DNA from: a virus
DNA length: 64,000 nt
Strand: one strand, 5' to 3'
Virus record (IMG/VR): IMGVR_UViG_3300025117_000028
Span: 62,001-126,000 of that record
In this document: piece by piece, positions 53,870 to 62,494 of the stretch
How the letters are laid out: each line of letters opens with the position of its first letter
How positions within the stretch are numbered: the stretch's first letter is position 1
Program-made: the position numbers and the translations under genes
The notes under the pieces: generated by a model
Database searches by the model: none
What the model was told of the DNA's origin: nothing
What the model saw: only the letters and a program-made list of their open reading frames with translations

Positions 53870-54214
53870 TTACCACCTAGGTTTAGTTGAAGTAGTAGTT
53901 GCAGGAGTAGTATTCTCTTGCTGAGTATTAAACTTAGTTAAAATAAAAGTATTTAATGCCTCGCGTTCTTCTTTACCCTTAGGGAAAGCTCCTTCTTGGG
54001 TGAATTTGCCTGATTTATCCTTCATGATATTCCCTTCCTTGTCCCTTTCAACGGGCCAGGAAACCCAAGTCTTATCATCTTTCTTAAAGATTGCGAATTT
54101 TACTGTGATTAAATCACAGAAAGTAATCATTCCTGCTCCAGCCAACACACCACTATTGATATTCCGTAGTGTAAAGTTTGTAACAGCACTTTCAATCTTT
54201 GTCTTTACGTCCAT
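53870..54214 (-). CDS. SpoVG-like protein, 114 aa
   Basis: ATG 54214 follows TAGGAGAAAG; a GTG frame extends 9 codons up. The segment LRNINSGVLAGAGMITFCDLITVKFAIFK then VSWPVERD resembles the SpoVG fold, small RNA/DNA-binding regulators. A Thr/Pro-rich tail is added. It follows SpoVR directly. Assignment moderate. Confidence 0.45.
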   Translation of the reverse strand: MDVKTKIESAVTNFTLRNINSGVLAGAGMITFCDLITVKFAIFKKDDKTWVSWPVERDKEGNIMKDKSGKFTQEGAFPKGKEEREALNTFILTKFNTQQENTTPATTTSTKPRW

Positions 54215-54224
54215 AATCTTTCTC

Positions 54225-55721
54225 CTAAATAATTTTACCATCTTTACATACTAATACTTTTTTCTCACCATTGATGGTAGAACCTAGTATAACTGATCTT
54301 TTCCAGATTTTTTCCATATATCTCATGACTACTTCACATTCATCAAGTTTTAATTCAAGTCCAAATTCTTGAAAATCTTGATGGTTTTCATGAGCTAAAA
54401 TTAAAGCTCCAGAATCTGCAACTCCTTGTATTGTGATTCTGGGAACACCATAATCGTAGGACATAGCAGATTGTTCAAAGCAGAAATCTTCAATACTCCT
54501 ATTCTTGAGAATAACTTCCCCTGTTTCGTTATCTCTTTGCATTGTACATAAATGTAACTTGTACATAAGTTTGTCAGTTAAGTAAGTTCTATAAAAAGAT
54601 GGATCGTCTTCGAATTTAACTACTTCTAGAACTTTATCCCATCCTTTAATAGTTGCTTTAACAATGTTTCCATCTTCGTCTCGAAACCTTTGGTTGTCAT
54701 CTTGTGGATAAGGATATAATTTCATATCTTTAGGAAGGCCATTGGTATAATAGTCGTCCCATCTTTCCCAGATGTCTCTAAGAATTTTATATCCTATATA
54801 ATATGGGTTATGCCCCATACGTCCAATCATGTGTTCTTCATCCCATCCCGGATTGATGACAGCAGAATTTAATGCGGCAAAATCAACCATATCCATATCG
54901 TTTAAGTACTTTTCCATAATTACGATATGAACAAGACTTGCAAATCCTTCATTAATAGTTTTAGTTAAGAATTGAGGATAGAAATAATAACTTTCTGCTC
55001 TCACTGTTAAGAGTACATCTTTTTGCCATTCTTCTAGATCAGGTGCGTAATGCGCAAGAAACCATAATAAATCAGGTTCTTTTCTTGGAGGAAATGTTTC
55101 GTAATTCCAAGAGACTTTACTTGTTACTTGAGGGCTTTCTTGTGTTAATAAGTCAATGATATCGGGTTCCGTATAACTAATTGTCCTTTCCTTCTTGGGA
55201 TATAGTGGTCTATTCTCGCCTTTTTGGGTATATGTAAACCAATCCAAATGACGCTCAAGAGCAAATGCCATAGTGATAAAGTCTTCTACTTCTTTCTCTC
55301 CATACATTTCTTTATAACGCTCTACGCGCAAACAAGAATCAGCAGCTCTTTGTACCATATCTTTAGGTACTTTAGATAATTGAATATTGTTTTTAAAAAC
55401 ATGTGCATGACCCATGCAATGGGCAATAATTAACTTATTAGTAACTAAATTGTTACTCGCATGCATAAAGGCATAAGTGGGGTTATTATTAATAATGGTT
55501 TCTAACGCTACCATACCATATTCGCTAGCGGCTTTTTGTTGTGTCCATGTAGGAGCATAGGAGAAATGACGCATACGTAGGGGTAGCCCATAGGTTGCGA
55601 TAATCGCCATTAATTTTGGAGGAACTGTTTCCCAAATAATAGGATCCCAAGACAATCCCATTTCGTGTGCTATTTCACTAATGGCTTTTACTTCTTCGTC
55701 GATGTGTCCTTCAACGAGCAT
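54225..55721 (-). CDS. SpoVR family protein (YcgB-like)
   Basis: 498 aa from ATG 55721 with AAGGAGAAA upstream. YGLPLRMRHFSYAP, ASEYGMVALE, AFMHASNNLV and HCMGHAHVFKNN match SpoVR/YcgB, named for a Bacillus spore-cortex phenotype. In bacteria its gene lies with prkA (yeaG) and DUF444 (yeaH), as here. Biochemical role is unsettled. Confidence 0.8.
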   Translation of the reverse strand: MLVEGHIDEEVKAISEIAHEMGLSWDPIIWETVPPKLMAIIATYGLPLRMRHFSYAPTWTQQKAASEYGMVALETIINNNPTYAFMHASNNLVTNKLIIAHCMGHAHVFKNNIQLSKVPKDMVQRAADSCLRVERYKEMYGEKEVEDFITMAFALERHLDWFTYTQKGENRPLYPKKERTISYTEPDIIDLLTQESPQVTSKVSWNYETFPPRKEPDLLWFLAHYAPDLEEWQKDVLLTVRAESYYFYPQFLTKTINEGFASLVHIVIMEKYLNDMDMVDFAALNSAVINPGWDEEHMIGRMGHNPYYIGYKILRDIWERWDDYYTNGLPKDMKLYPYPQDDNQRFRDEDGNIVKATIKGWDKVLEVVKFEDDPSFYRTYLTDKLMYKLHLCTMQRDNETGEVILKNRSIEDFCFEQSAMSYDYGVPRITIQGVADSGALILAHENHQDFQEFGLELKLDECEVVMRYMEKIWKRSVILGSTINGEKKVLVCKDGKII

Positions 55722-55722
55722 C

Positions 55723-56925
55723 TTATTTCTCCTTTTTCGTTGTCCCAAAGAAGAACTGTAAGGTTTTATCTACATCTTCCTTGCCATTAATTAAAATAGC
55801 CTGGAATTTTTCATCAGTAATTTTGTTTCTAAGTAAGGAATATAATTCAGACCCTGAATTTGAGCTTACTTCCCATTGAAGTCCATAATTTCCCCATCCT
55901 AGATGTGGGTTTATCTCTCCATAACCAATCATAGAACATTTAGTTAATAACTTATCCACAAGTTTAACGTATAAGCGGTTATCATCGTCTCCCCAATTTC
56001 CACCGTCAGTTAAATGTACTATATAATTATTACATTTTGAAGGAGGGTGATGTTTGTCTATATGTTCGTCGGCTAATTTCAAAGCACTAGAACAAATAGT
56101 TCCTCCTCCCCAAGATACTTCAAAGAATTTCTTTTCTTCCTCAAACCAAGCTTGAGTATCGTGCGCAATAAAATATATATCTACTTTTTTATAATTATAT
56201 TTGAGGAATTGGACTATCCAGAAAAAGATCATTTTTGCAACGACACGAATTTCTTCAGTCATAGAACCACTGACATCCATTAATAAATAGACAGCTGCAT
56301 GAGTAGTATATTGAGGAATTTCTTCATAAGAAATTTTTACTAAATCTTCTTGTTTAAAATCTCCTACATATGCCTTTCCTGTCTCTGCTGCATTACGAAT
56401 GATATTTCTTAAAATAGTTTCTTCAATATCAGCGTTTGATATTGTATCAGTTGGCCTATAGGTGTTGTACTTTGTTTCAATAGACTCTACTGTCCTTTGC
56501 TCTTTTTCTCGTAAATTAGGAAGCCCTAACTGTCGAATCATTTCTTCGATAATGTCTTGTAAGTCAATCTCTACAGTATAAGTTGGATCTCCATGTTCAT
56601 TGCCTGCTTGTGGACCTTGTCCTTGACTAAAGGGGTCTCCAGGTTTAAGGACATCTCCTTCTTCTCCTAAAGCTTCTCCACTCGTATCAGAATAATCTGG
56701 TTGTGGTGTATCTTTGTTGGTACCCCAAATAAAACGCCTTTGTTTAATAGTCGGGATACGTACTTTAACTTTTTTGCCAGCACTATCAGATGTAATAATA
56801 TCTTCAGAGTTAATAATATCTTTCGCGCCGGATTTAATCGCTTCTTTTACACGTTCGGTATGTTTTCGCTCTTCCATATCAGTCTGGTTATTTAAATCCC
56901 AGATGTCATAGATGCTATCGCTCAT
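55723..56925 (-). CDS. DUF444/YeaH-like vWA protein
   Basis: 400 aa. DVSGSMTEE (near 218) gives the metal-site loop of a von Willebrand A domain; GGGTICSSAL lies near 275. Residues 60-130 are basic, then acidic with Gly-rich linker. DUF444/YeaH proteins always travel with PrkA in stress and stationary-phase operons. Ends two bases before the SpoVR ATG. Confidence 0.8.
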   Translation of the reverse strand: MSDSIYDIWDLNNQTDMEERKHTERVKEAIKSGAKDIINSEDIITSDSAGKKVKVRIPTIKQRRFIWGTNKDTPQPDYSDTSGEALGEEGDVLKPGDPFSQGQGPQAGNEHGDPTYTVEIDLQDIIEEMIRQLGLPNLREKEQRTVESIETKYNTYRPTDTISNADIEETILRNIIRNAAETGKAYVGDFKQEDLVKISYEEIPQYTTHAAVYLLMDVSGSMTEEIRVVAKMIFFWIVQFLKYNYKKVDIYFIAHDTQAWFEEEKKFFEVSWGGGTICSSALKLADEHIDKHHPPSKCNNYIVHLTDGGNWGDDDNRLYVKLVDKLLTKCSMIGYGEINPHLGWGNYGLQWEVSSNSGSELYSLLRNKITDEKFQAILINGKEDVDKTLQFFFGTTKKEK

Positions 56926-57290
56926 AGTTCCTCACGATTAAACCCAAGTTCTAACAGTGTGTAAGAATCGAATGGTCGTATATAACATACAAAAAGAGGT
57001 CTCTCTTTTTCTTCGTTATAAATATTACCGTCAGTTAATCTTATACACCAAGCATAGTCACCAAATTGATTACCTATGCTGTAAGCTGAATTTGTCCAGT
57101 AATAATCTTTGATAAATCCTGGAGCTTCAAGTTCCCATATTCGTTTTAGTTGTTTAGCTGTTGGTAATGTCCATTCATATTGTTCTTGTCTTAAGGCTGT
57201 CCACCAACTCATTTTAATAGACTCTAATTTCCAAATTTGTTTTCTTTCGGTGTCGATTACGAAATTTTCAATTTGTTGGAATATACTCAT
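56922..57290 (-). CDS. DUF1566-like protein, divergent, copy 7
   Basis: 122 aa. IENFVIDTERKQIWKLE, YEWTLPTAKQLKRIW, YYWTNSAYS, DYAWCIRLTDGN and CYIRPFDSYTLLELGF follow the family layout with low identity. Lies between the frameshifted copy and DUF444 (ATGA overlap), so it is part of the PrkA operon. Confidence 0.5.
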   Translation of the reverse strand: MSIFQQIENFVIDTERKQIWKLESIKMSWWTALRQEQYEWTLPTAKQLKRIWELEAPGFIKDYYWTNSAYSIGNQFGDYAWCIRLTDGNIYNEEKERPLFVCYIRPFDSYTLLELGFNREEL

Positions 57291-57642
57291 AACTTTTCCA
57301 TTATAATTCCAAATTCTTTTAAAATCAAAGAGTCAAGTGGTCTCACACGCCGCACGTAGAAGATGGAGGACCTATATCATAATAGGCATCGCCATAGAAG
57401 AGGGACACGCTCCACACATAGCTTTGAAGGTAGTAGGTGTAGAGAGATGAAGACCAGAAGCGAGCACTTTTAAATCCAGGAACTTTATCTATAAATGCTT
57501 GTCTTAACTCATCTTTTGTCGGCAATCTCCAACCGTCTTTTTCTAAGTTCATGGCTTGAAACCAAGTCATTGGTTTTTGGGTTGGTCCCCAAATTAATCT
57601 TCTTTGGAAGTCAATTGTAAGGCCATTGATTACTTTAAACAT
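57287..57642 (-). pseudogene. DUF1566/Lcl-type hypervariable gene, frameshifted, copy 8
   Basis: The open frame from ATG 57642 reads MFKVINGLTIDFQRRLIWGP, DGWRLPTKDEL, RFWSSSLY, then stops at TGA 57343-57345. In the next frame the family tail (YVRRVRPLDSLILKEF) runs to TGA at 57287-57289, overlapping copy 7. A single-base indel inside the variable core near 57358-57372 explains it. Confidence 0.65.
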
Positions 57643-57646
57643 AAAG

Positions 57647-59671
57647 TTATTTTTTAGAGGCGCGGTTCACAAAAATAGTATTAACATATTTAATTAAAGC
57701 TTCTGCGCAAGATTCACAATATCCACGTTCTTGCAATCTTTTCCTGATAGCTTTTAAAACCTTCTCTCCATCTTTACCAGGCTTAGCTTTATCTAAGTGT
57801 TTGTCGAATGGGATACGTAACGTTTGCTTTGCTTTTGAGTATAAATATTTCTCAATTGCTTCACGTAAACGATCATGAGAATTCCACTTGAATTCCCCTC
57901 CTGCTTGTGTTACTTCCCAATGTTTACGAAATATTTCATGACGGAATTCACGTTTAGATGAAGAATTTACACCAATAGCAGATTCAATTGAATTCATCAA
58001 TTCATCATCCAATGGGATTTCATTCCCCATCTCATCTCTGGGTTTTTCTTCGGATAAGAAATTATTAATATTATCAATATAACGAGAGAATAATTCTTGA
58101 GCACGACTATCGATATCGGCAAGTAGTGCTCCTGCAACAGCCTTCTCGGCCATATCGTTATATTCTTCTAGAACAGTTCCAATATGACCTAGCCATTCTT
58201 TACGTGACTCTTCTTTGACTTCAGGATTCTCTTGTAAATACTTCTTAATCTTTGCAAGAATAGTTACTGGGTTAATACATGGGAATTCTGTATTGTCATT
58301 AATTTGATCAGCCATTGCACGATTAATACAATCTACGATCTTTCTGGGTCCTAGTCCCTCGAATCCTTCTCTGGTATGTTCAAGACGTAGAGGGCGCAAA
58401 TCTGATTTGTTTAAGCCGAATACGTCTTCTCCTGCATAGAAACGGATCTTCTGTTTAAGTCCAACAGCAGATCCTTTTGGTGGCTTTAGGCGAGTAAGCA
58501 TTGCGTAAAATGCTGCCACTTCTAAAGTATGTGGAGCAATATGAATTTTATCGCGATTTTGGTTTTGACGAAGAATCTTTTGATAAATCTTTTCTTCGTC
58601 CTTATAGCTTAAACAATAAGGCCAACCAATAGTCCATACGCGATCTTGTGTTGCTTCTTCTGTTAGATCTTCCATGAACTTACGGAATTCCGATTCGTTT
58701 GTATGCGAAATAATGAGTTCGTCTACGTCGATCATGGGGAGATTTTCAATTTTTAACTGTTTCTCTTGAGTTAAACTTAGTAAATCCATTCGCATATCTT
58801 TGGAAATCTTTAAAATTTCCATAAGTTCCATGATCCCACGATTTGCGTAATTAATTTCACCGGAATAATCATAACTAAACGGATCACTTAGACCATGTTG
58901 GCTCAATGTACTAATATTTTTTGTTCCTTTGAGGTCACTAGCTTTTTGAGACTTAGGATCTCCGGGCATAAAGTTACCGATACCTTGACGCTGACTAATA
59001 CTAATCAAAAATCGTTGTGATAAGAATTTCGAAATATCATCATTCAAGAACTTAGTTAGAACCTTTGCGCAATGTGGGCATAAATGGCCTTCGATTTTGA
59101 TACCTGTTGCTGTGAAAAAGTCTTCCCTAAGTTCATCGGGTAAGGCTCGTAATGGGTCTTCATTGATAGGACAATGGTTCTTCACGAGACCATACTTGTG
59201 ACTTTCTTCGTCTGTGAATGGATACTTGATCCGGTAAATAGCACCATCATCAGTATTGCTATATTCAGCTAGATTTCTTTTAATTTTGTCAACAACATCA
59301 CTCTTTCCGCTTCCTACTGGTCCCATGAATAGGAGTAGGCGGCGGCTTGCATCACTTTTATTTGCAGCAGATTTAAGATACTGCATTAGCATGCCAATAT
59401 TATCCTGAATTCCAAAGAATTGTTTTTCAAAGAAGTCATAAATTTCAATTTTCTTTCCCTTTTCCAGGGCATATTGATCTAGTTCGTATCGAATACCATG
59501 TCGATGAATCGAATTATAGACACGCCCAGCAGCATTAGCTGCAATACTAGGCTTATTTTTAACTAATTCGATATATTCAGATAAAGAGATAGTATGTAAT
59601 TCTACCTTGAGTTTGTCGTGCTTGGCCATTAATTGAGCAAGAAGATTCTCTTTGACCTCAGTGGTTGCCAT
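57647..59671 (-). CDS. prkA: PrkA-type serine protein kinase / AAA+ protein
   Basis: 674 aa from ATG 59671, with AGGAGG immediately upstream. Walker A GPVGSGKS at 117-124; a CPHC pair near 202; the C-terminal PrkA domain follows. PrkA/YeaG is a AAA-linked Ser/Thr kinase or ATPase of stationary phase and sporulation. The reverse transcriptase gene overlaps its start by 14 bases, so they are cotranslated. Confidence 0.82.
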   Translation of the reverse strand: MATTEVKENLLAQLMAKHDKLKVELHTISLSEYIELVKNKPSIAANAAGRVYNSIHRHGIRYELDQYALEKGKKIEIYDFFEKQFFGIQDNIGMLMQYLKSAANKSDASRRLLLFMGPVGSGKSDVVDKIKRNLAEYSNTDDGAIYRIKYPFTDEESHKYGLVKNHCPINEDPLRALPDELREDFFTATGIKIEGHLCPHCAKVLTKFLNDDISKFLSQRFLISISQRQGIGNFMPGDPKSQKASDLKGTKNISTLSQHGLSDPFSYDYSGEINYANRGIMELMEILKISKDMRMDLLSLTQEKQLKIENLPMIDVDELIISHTNESEFRKFMEDLTEEATQDRVWTIGWPYCLSYKDEEKIYQKILRQNQNRDKIHIAPHTLEVAAFYAMLTRLKPPKGSAVGLKQKIRFYAGEDVFGLNKSDLRPLRLEHTREGFEGLGPRKIVDCINRAMADQINDNTEFPCINPVTILAKIKKYLQENPEVKEESRKEWLGHIGTVLEEYNDMAEKAVAGALLADIDSRAQELFSRYIDNINNFLSEEKPRDEMGNEIPLDDELMNSIESAIGVNSSSKREFRHEIFRKHWEVTQAGGEFKWNSHDRLREAIEKYLYSKAKQTLRIPFDKHLDKAKPGKDGEKVLKAIRKRLQERGYCESCAEALIKYVNTIFVNRASKK

Positions 59672-60407
59672 TATTCCTCCTGAATTTATTAAGATTATTT
59701 TGGATATGATCAAGGTCTTCTTGATTAATTTGCTGAATATAATTAAGAATGCCTAAGGAATAAGATTCTTGATTAGAATTAACTAGCTTAAGGCTTAATT
59801 TTCTTTTAGTTCTACGAGATAAAGAAATGATATTGTTTTGAACTGTTATGCCTAAGACTCCAAATTTTTCAGTTTTAGGAATAATAGACTTAACTGGGCA
59901 TTTTAAATTGCCAATTGAATAGATATTTTTGAATAAACGAATAACATTTGGAATGTTATCTCTGCGGCATGAAATAATGATGTTGTCTACATAACGAGAC
60001 CATACAAAATCTTGATGAGTTTCGTATAATGATCTTTCTAAATATTGTATAAAACATTCGGCTAAAATTGGACTTGCAGGACTACCTTGCGGTAAGCTGT
60101 TTTGATAAAAACATATATCAAGCTCTTCATTTGTTAATAAATTCGGATATAGCCTAACAAAATTTTCTTTTATAATAGAGGGGAAAAACTTTTTAATATC
60201 TAATTCTATCCAATAATCATATTCAAATGGAAAATGATAATTAATAGTATTAAGAACAGATCTGAAACTAAAAATATTTTCTTTTATAGAAATAGAATTA
60301 TATATTCTTTTATGAATTTTTTTTAATTTCACTTTTGTCTCAGGATCAGGGATATTAATGTCTCTAAATTTATTATTAACTTTTCTAAGTTTTATACTAG
60401 TATACAT
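59658..60407 (-). CDS. reverse transcriptase, short non-DGR type
   Basis: 249 aa from ATG 60407 (the frame also opens at TTG 60443). Palm motifs: WIELDIKKFFPSI (Asp70), LPQGSPASP at 105-113, and YVDN at 139-142 where most enzymes have YADD/YVDD. VLGITVQNN near 184 parallels the retron V-G-V-N strand. The SQ motif of diversity-generating RTs is absent. No extra domain. It lies behind a highly folded intergenic region, as retron RTs do; class is not decided. Confidence 0.8.
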   Translation of the reverse strand: MYTSIKLRKVNNKFRDINIPDPETKVKLKKIHKRIYNSISIKENIFSFRSVLNTINYHFPFEYDYWIELDIKKFFPSIIKENFVRLYPNLLTNEELDICFYQNSLPQGSPASPILAECFIQYLERSLYETHQDFVWSRYVDNIIISCRRDNIPNVIRLFKNIYSIGNLKCPVKSIIPKTEKFGVLGITVQNNIISLSRRTKRKLSLKLVNSNQESYSLGILNYIQQINQEDLDHIQNNLNKFRRNNGNH

Positions 60408-60436
60408 ATTTATTACATTTTTTTTTAGGAAAAGAG

Positions 60437-60735
60437 ACACCAAGACTATAAGTAATCTAAATTGATATAGTTAACAACAATCTTTAATATTGGAATTGGT
60501 CCCTATAAAGGGACTCTCCCATAGCAAAGAGGTTATTAAGTATCGCCTTAGATTACTTATAGCTATCCTTGATTTTCATCTAGATACTTGGTGTATTTCA
60601 CTCGATTCAAATTATTTGAATCGAGAACTGGCCGAGTCCAGCTGCAGTCCAGTTCTAACTAACTTTATTTGAATGTAACCATTCAAATAAATTTAGTTTG
60701 TGAAATACATTTAAGATACTTATTTCTAAGTATCT
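60437..60735 (-). ncRNA. structured RNA locus upstream of the reverse transcriptase (retron-like)
   Basis: About 280 bases without a gene carry nested perfect inverted repeats. ACACCAAG 60437-60444 pairs with 60587-60594. A 15-bp arm 60446-60460 pairs with 60548-60562, with a 6-bp hairpin 60499-60514 inside. TGTATTTCAC 60592-60601 pairs with 60700-60709, enclosing hairpins 60601-60625 (12 bp), 60624-60656 (8 bp) and 60664-60691 (12 bp). The order of a branched part, then one long hairpin, then the RT gene matches a retron msr-msd. Boundaries are inferred. Confidence 0.6.
60714..60735 (-). terminator. hairpin at the end of the ThiF gene
   Basis: AGATACTTA 60714-60722 pairs perfectly with 60727-60735 around a 4-base loop and covers the ThiF stop codon. 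No clear U-run follows on the minus strand, so it may be a processing site or part of the RNA above; the same AGATACTT also occurs at 60582-60590 and could pair alternatively. Confidence 0.35.
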
Positions 60736-61463
60736 AATGTGAAATATGTAAATTGACTATTGCTACTTAAACTAAATGTAATTTGTGTTGTTTTTAACAT
60801 TTTTGTGATAAATATTTCGCTTAATATAGCCAAAGCATGTAAAGCCGTCATCTGATTAATTAACATATTTTGTGGTGGACCATCTGCACATGAACGTTCA
60901 TGTGGTTTAGCATTATTTATTTCAGGATATAATTTCACAACATCATCTAAAATAACTTTTTGCTTATATGTTTCGTTATTAATTGGATTAGTAACAGCCA
61001 TTTGCCCTAAGTTACCTCCTAAGATAACTTGGCCTGTATCTAAATCATTGCCGCAATCCAAATAAAAATATTTGGCTTTCTTATAGCGATTTGCGCACAA
61101 AAGCCGAGCTTCGTCATTATCACAGCAACAAATTATAAGAGGGAGACAATCATAATAGTCATTCTTTATTGGTGTTTCTTTTGTTAAGAATTGAGGTTTA
61201 GCTATGATAGTTACTCCATAAGCGCGTGAGTATCTTTCTGCTAATACCTCAGCTTTATTTTTACCAATATCAGAAGCAATGAAGTTTTGTCTTAGAATAT
61301 TTTTGTCGCTAACAACATCTCCGTCCATAATATGAATATTAACTGGGCAAGATTTAAGAAATTTAATTAACCAAGGAATTAGCCAACTTCCTGTACCTCC
61401 TGCTCCAATAATTTCTATATGTCCAATGAAGTTTTGAGGTATGTTAATTAGTCCTATCTTCAT
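60726..61463 (-). CDS. ThiF/E1-like adenylating protein (PRTRC ThiF-type)
   Basis: 245 aa. The Rossmann nucleotide loop GAGGTGS (20-26), IMDGDVV with Asp47, and Arg58 in RQNF are the ATP-binding features of E1/ThiF/MoeB enzymes. CCCDNDEAR near 112 and LDCGND near 135 follow. There is no C-terminal CXXC zinc knuckle. E1-like proteins adenylate the C-terminus of a ubiquitin-like protein. Overlaps the JAMM gene (ATGA). Confidence 0.75.
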   Translation of the reverse strand: MKIGLINIPQNFIGHIEIIGAGGTGSWLIPWLIKFLKSCPVNIHIMDGDVVSDKNILRQNFIASDIGKNKAEVLAERYSRAYGVTIIAKPQFLTKETPIKNDYYDCLPLIICCCDNDEARLLCANRYKKAKYFYLDCGNDLDTGQVILGGNLGQMAVTNPINNETYKQKVILDDVVKLYPEINNAKPHERSCADGPPQNMLINQMTALHALAILSEIFITKMLKTTQITFSLSSNSQFTYFTLDT

Positions 61464-62494
61464 GGTTTGGTCGTCCTAAAGAAATCTCGACGGGTTTTTT
61501 TAGCACCGGGACAAAAGCGTTCAAAATATTCTTCTTCGTCATCTGTCAAATCTTTGACTGGTGTTGGATGAAGACCTATTGCTCGGGGTTCTATAATGGC
61601 CTTTTCAACCACTTTATAAGGCTTATCCATTGCTATTCTTGATAATGCATCTTCTGGATATGTGATACATGATAAATCATTTTCTTTTAGAATCTCTTTT
61701 AGTGTTAATTGTTCGGTGTCGAATAAGTCTTTTAAGGAAATTTTCCCTTCTTCTTTGCCCATCATACACCATCTACCAGTAAAGGTAGGATCGGTAAAGA
61801 TGTTTCCGATAACACCATAAAATCTAGTTTCTGCATTATCTTTGTCATCTGTCTCACTATGGAAAGCTCCCATAGAATTATGAGAATGAATTTGCATAAC
61901 CTGTAAGTTTTTAGACTCATGAATAGGTGATAAATATGTAATTTTGCTATCTTTCTTCTGATCGTCTTCGTCGAAATCAAAGAATTTAATAGCAGCACCA
62001 CTTATTACTTGAATAGGAATATCAAGGAAATATTTTTTAGCTTCTGTATCCCACAAAATACGTGTCATAACTTCTACATTTTGCTCGGCAATGGCACATA
62101 CGTCAGTCGCTAAGATAAAACTTTGAAGTAATAACTCAATTGGAATTTTAGGAAGTAGGTAAACAAATCCATTCTCTTTAATAGAATTTTCGGTATATAG
62201 TAACGGTTCATCATACCCATGTGCCTTCTTCATAAAGAGAGCAAATTTTTGATATTCAACGCGATAAATACCGTTCTCTTGTATAGAATAAGCCACTGGA
62301 TGTTTAAGCGCAATAAAATCTTGAGCTGATCCTCCTAATACTTTAGGAATATATTTTGCCGCTAATTTATTTGTGGAAATAGTAGCAGGAGAAATAAGCT
62401 TACTTAAACTTTCTCTTTTTTTCTGAATCAAAGATTTAACTTTGTCATTATTTTCGCGTAGTTCATCAGATAAAAAGTAGAATTTCTTATCCAT
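61460..62494 (-). CDS. JAMM/JAB-domain metalloprotease (PRTRC A-like)
   Basis: 344 aa. The JAMM motif HSHNSMGAFHSETD has His203, His205, Ser213 and Asp216 in exact H-x-H-x7-S-x2-D spacing; Glu141 is a candidate catalytic acid. Residues 1-130 form an N-terminal domain of unknown fold. JAMM proteases trim or remove ubiquitin-like proteins. Sits between the E1-like and PRTRC-B-like genes with overlaps of 4 and 1 bases. Confidence 0.75.
   Translation of the reverse strand: MDKKFYFLSDELRENNDKVKSLIQKKRESLSKLISPATISTNKLAAKYIPKVLGGSAQDFIALKHPVAYSIQENGIYRVEYQKFALFMKKAHGYDEPLLYTENSIKENGFVYLLPKIPIELLLQSFILATDVCAIAEQNVEVMTRILWDTEAKKYFLDIPIQVISGAAIKFFDFDEDDQKKDSKITYLSPIHESKNLQVMQIHSHNSMGAFHSETDDKDNAETRFYGVIGNIFTDPTFTGRWCMMGKEEGKISLKDLFDTEQLTLKEILKENDLSCITYPEDALSRIAMDKPYKVVEKAIIEPRAIGLHPTPVKDLTDDEEEYFERFCPGAKKTRRDFFRTTKP

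Noticed and set aside
59658-60407. Canonical diversity-generating retroelement RT driving the DUF1566 variation
   Set aside because: The RT lacks the SQ motif and no template similar to the DUF1566 cores is seen in 60408-60725. A distant template or another RT is possible but not shown.
60444-60725. tRNA, CRISPR or phage attachment site in the folded region
   Set aside because: No cloverleaf with CCA arm, no regularly spaced repeats, and no tRNA-like end; the inverted repeats fit an RNA of the RT locus better.
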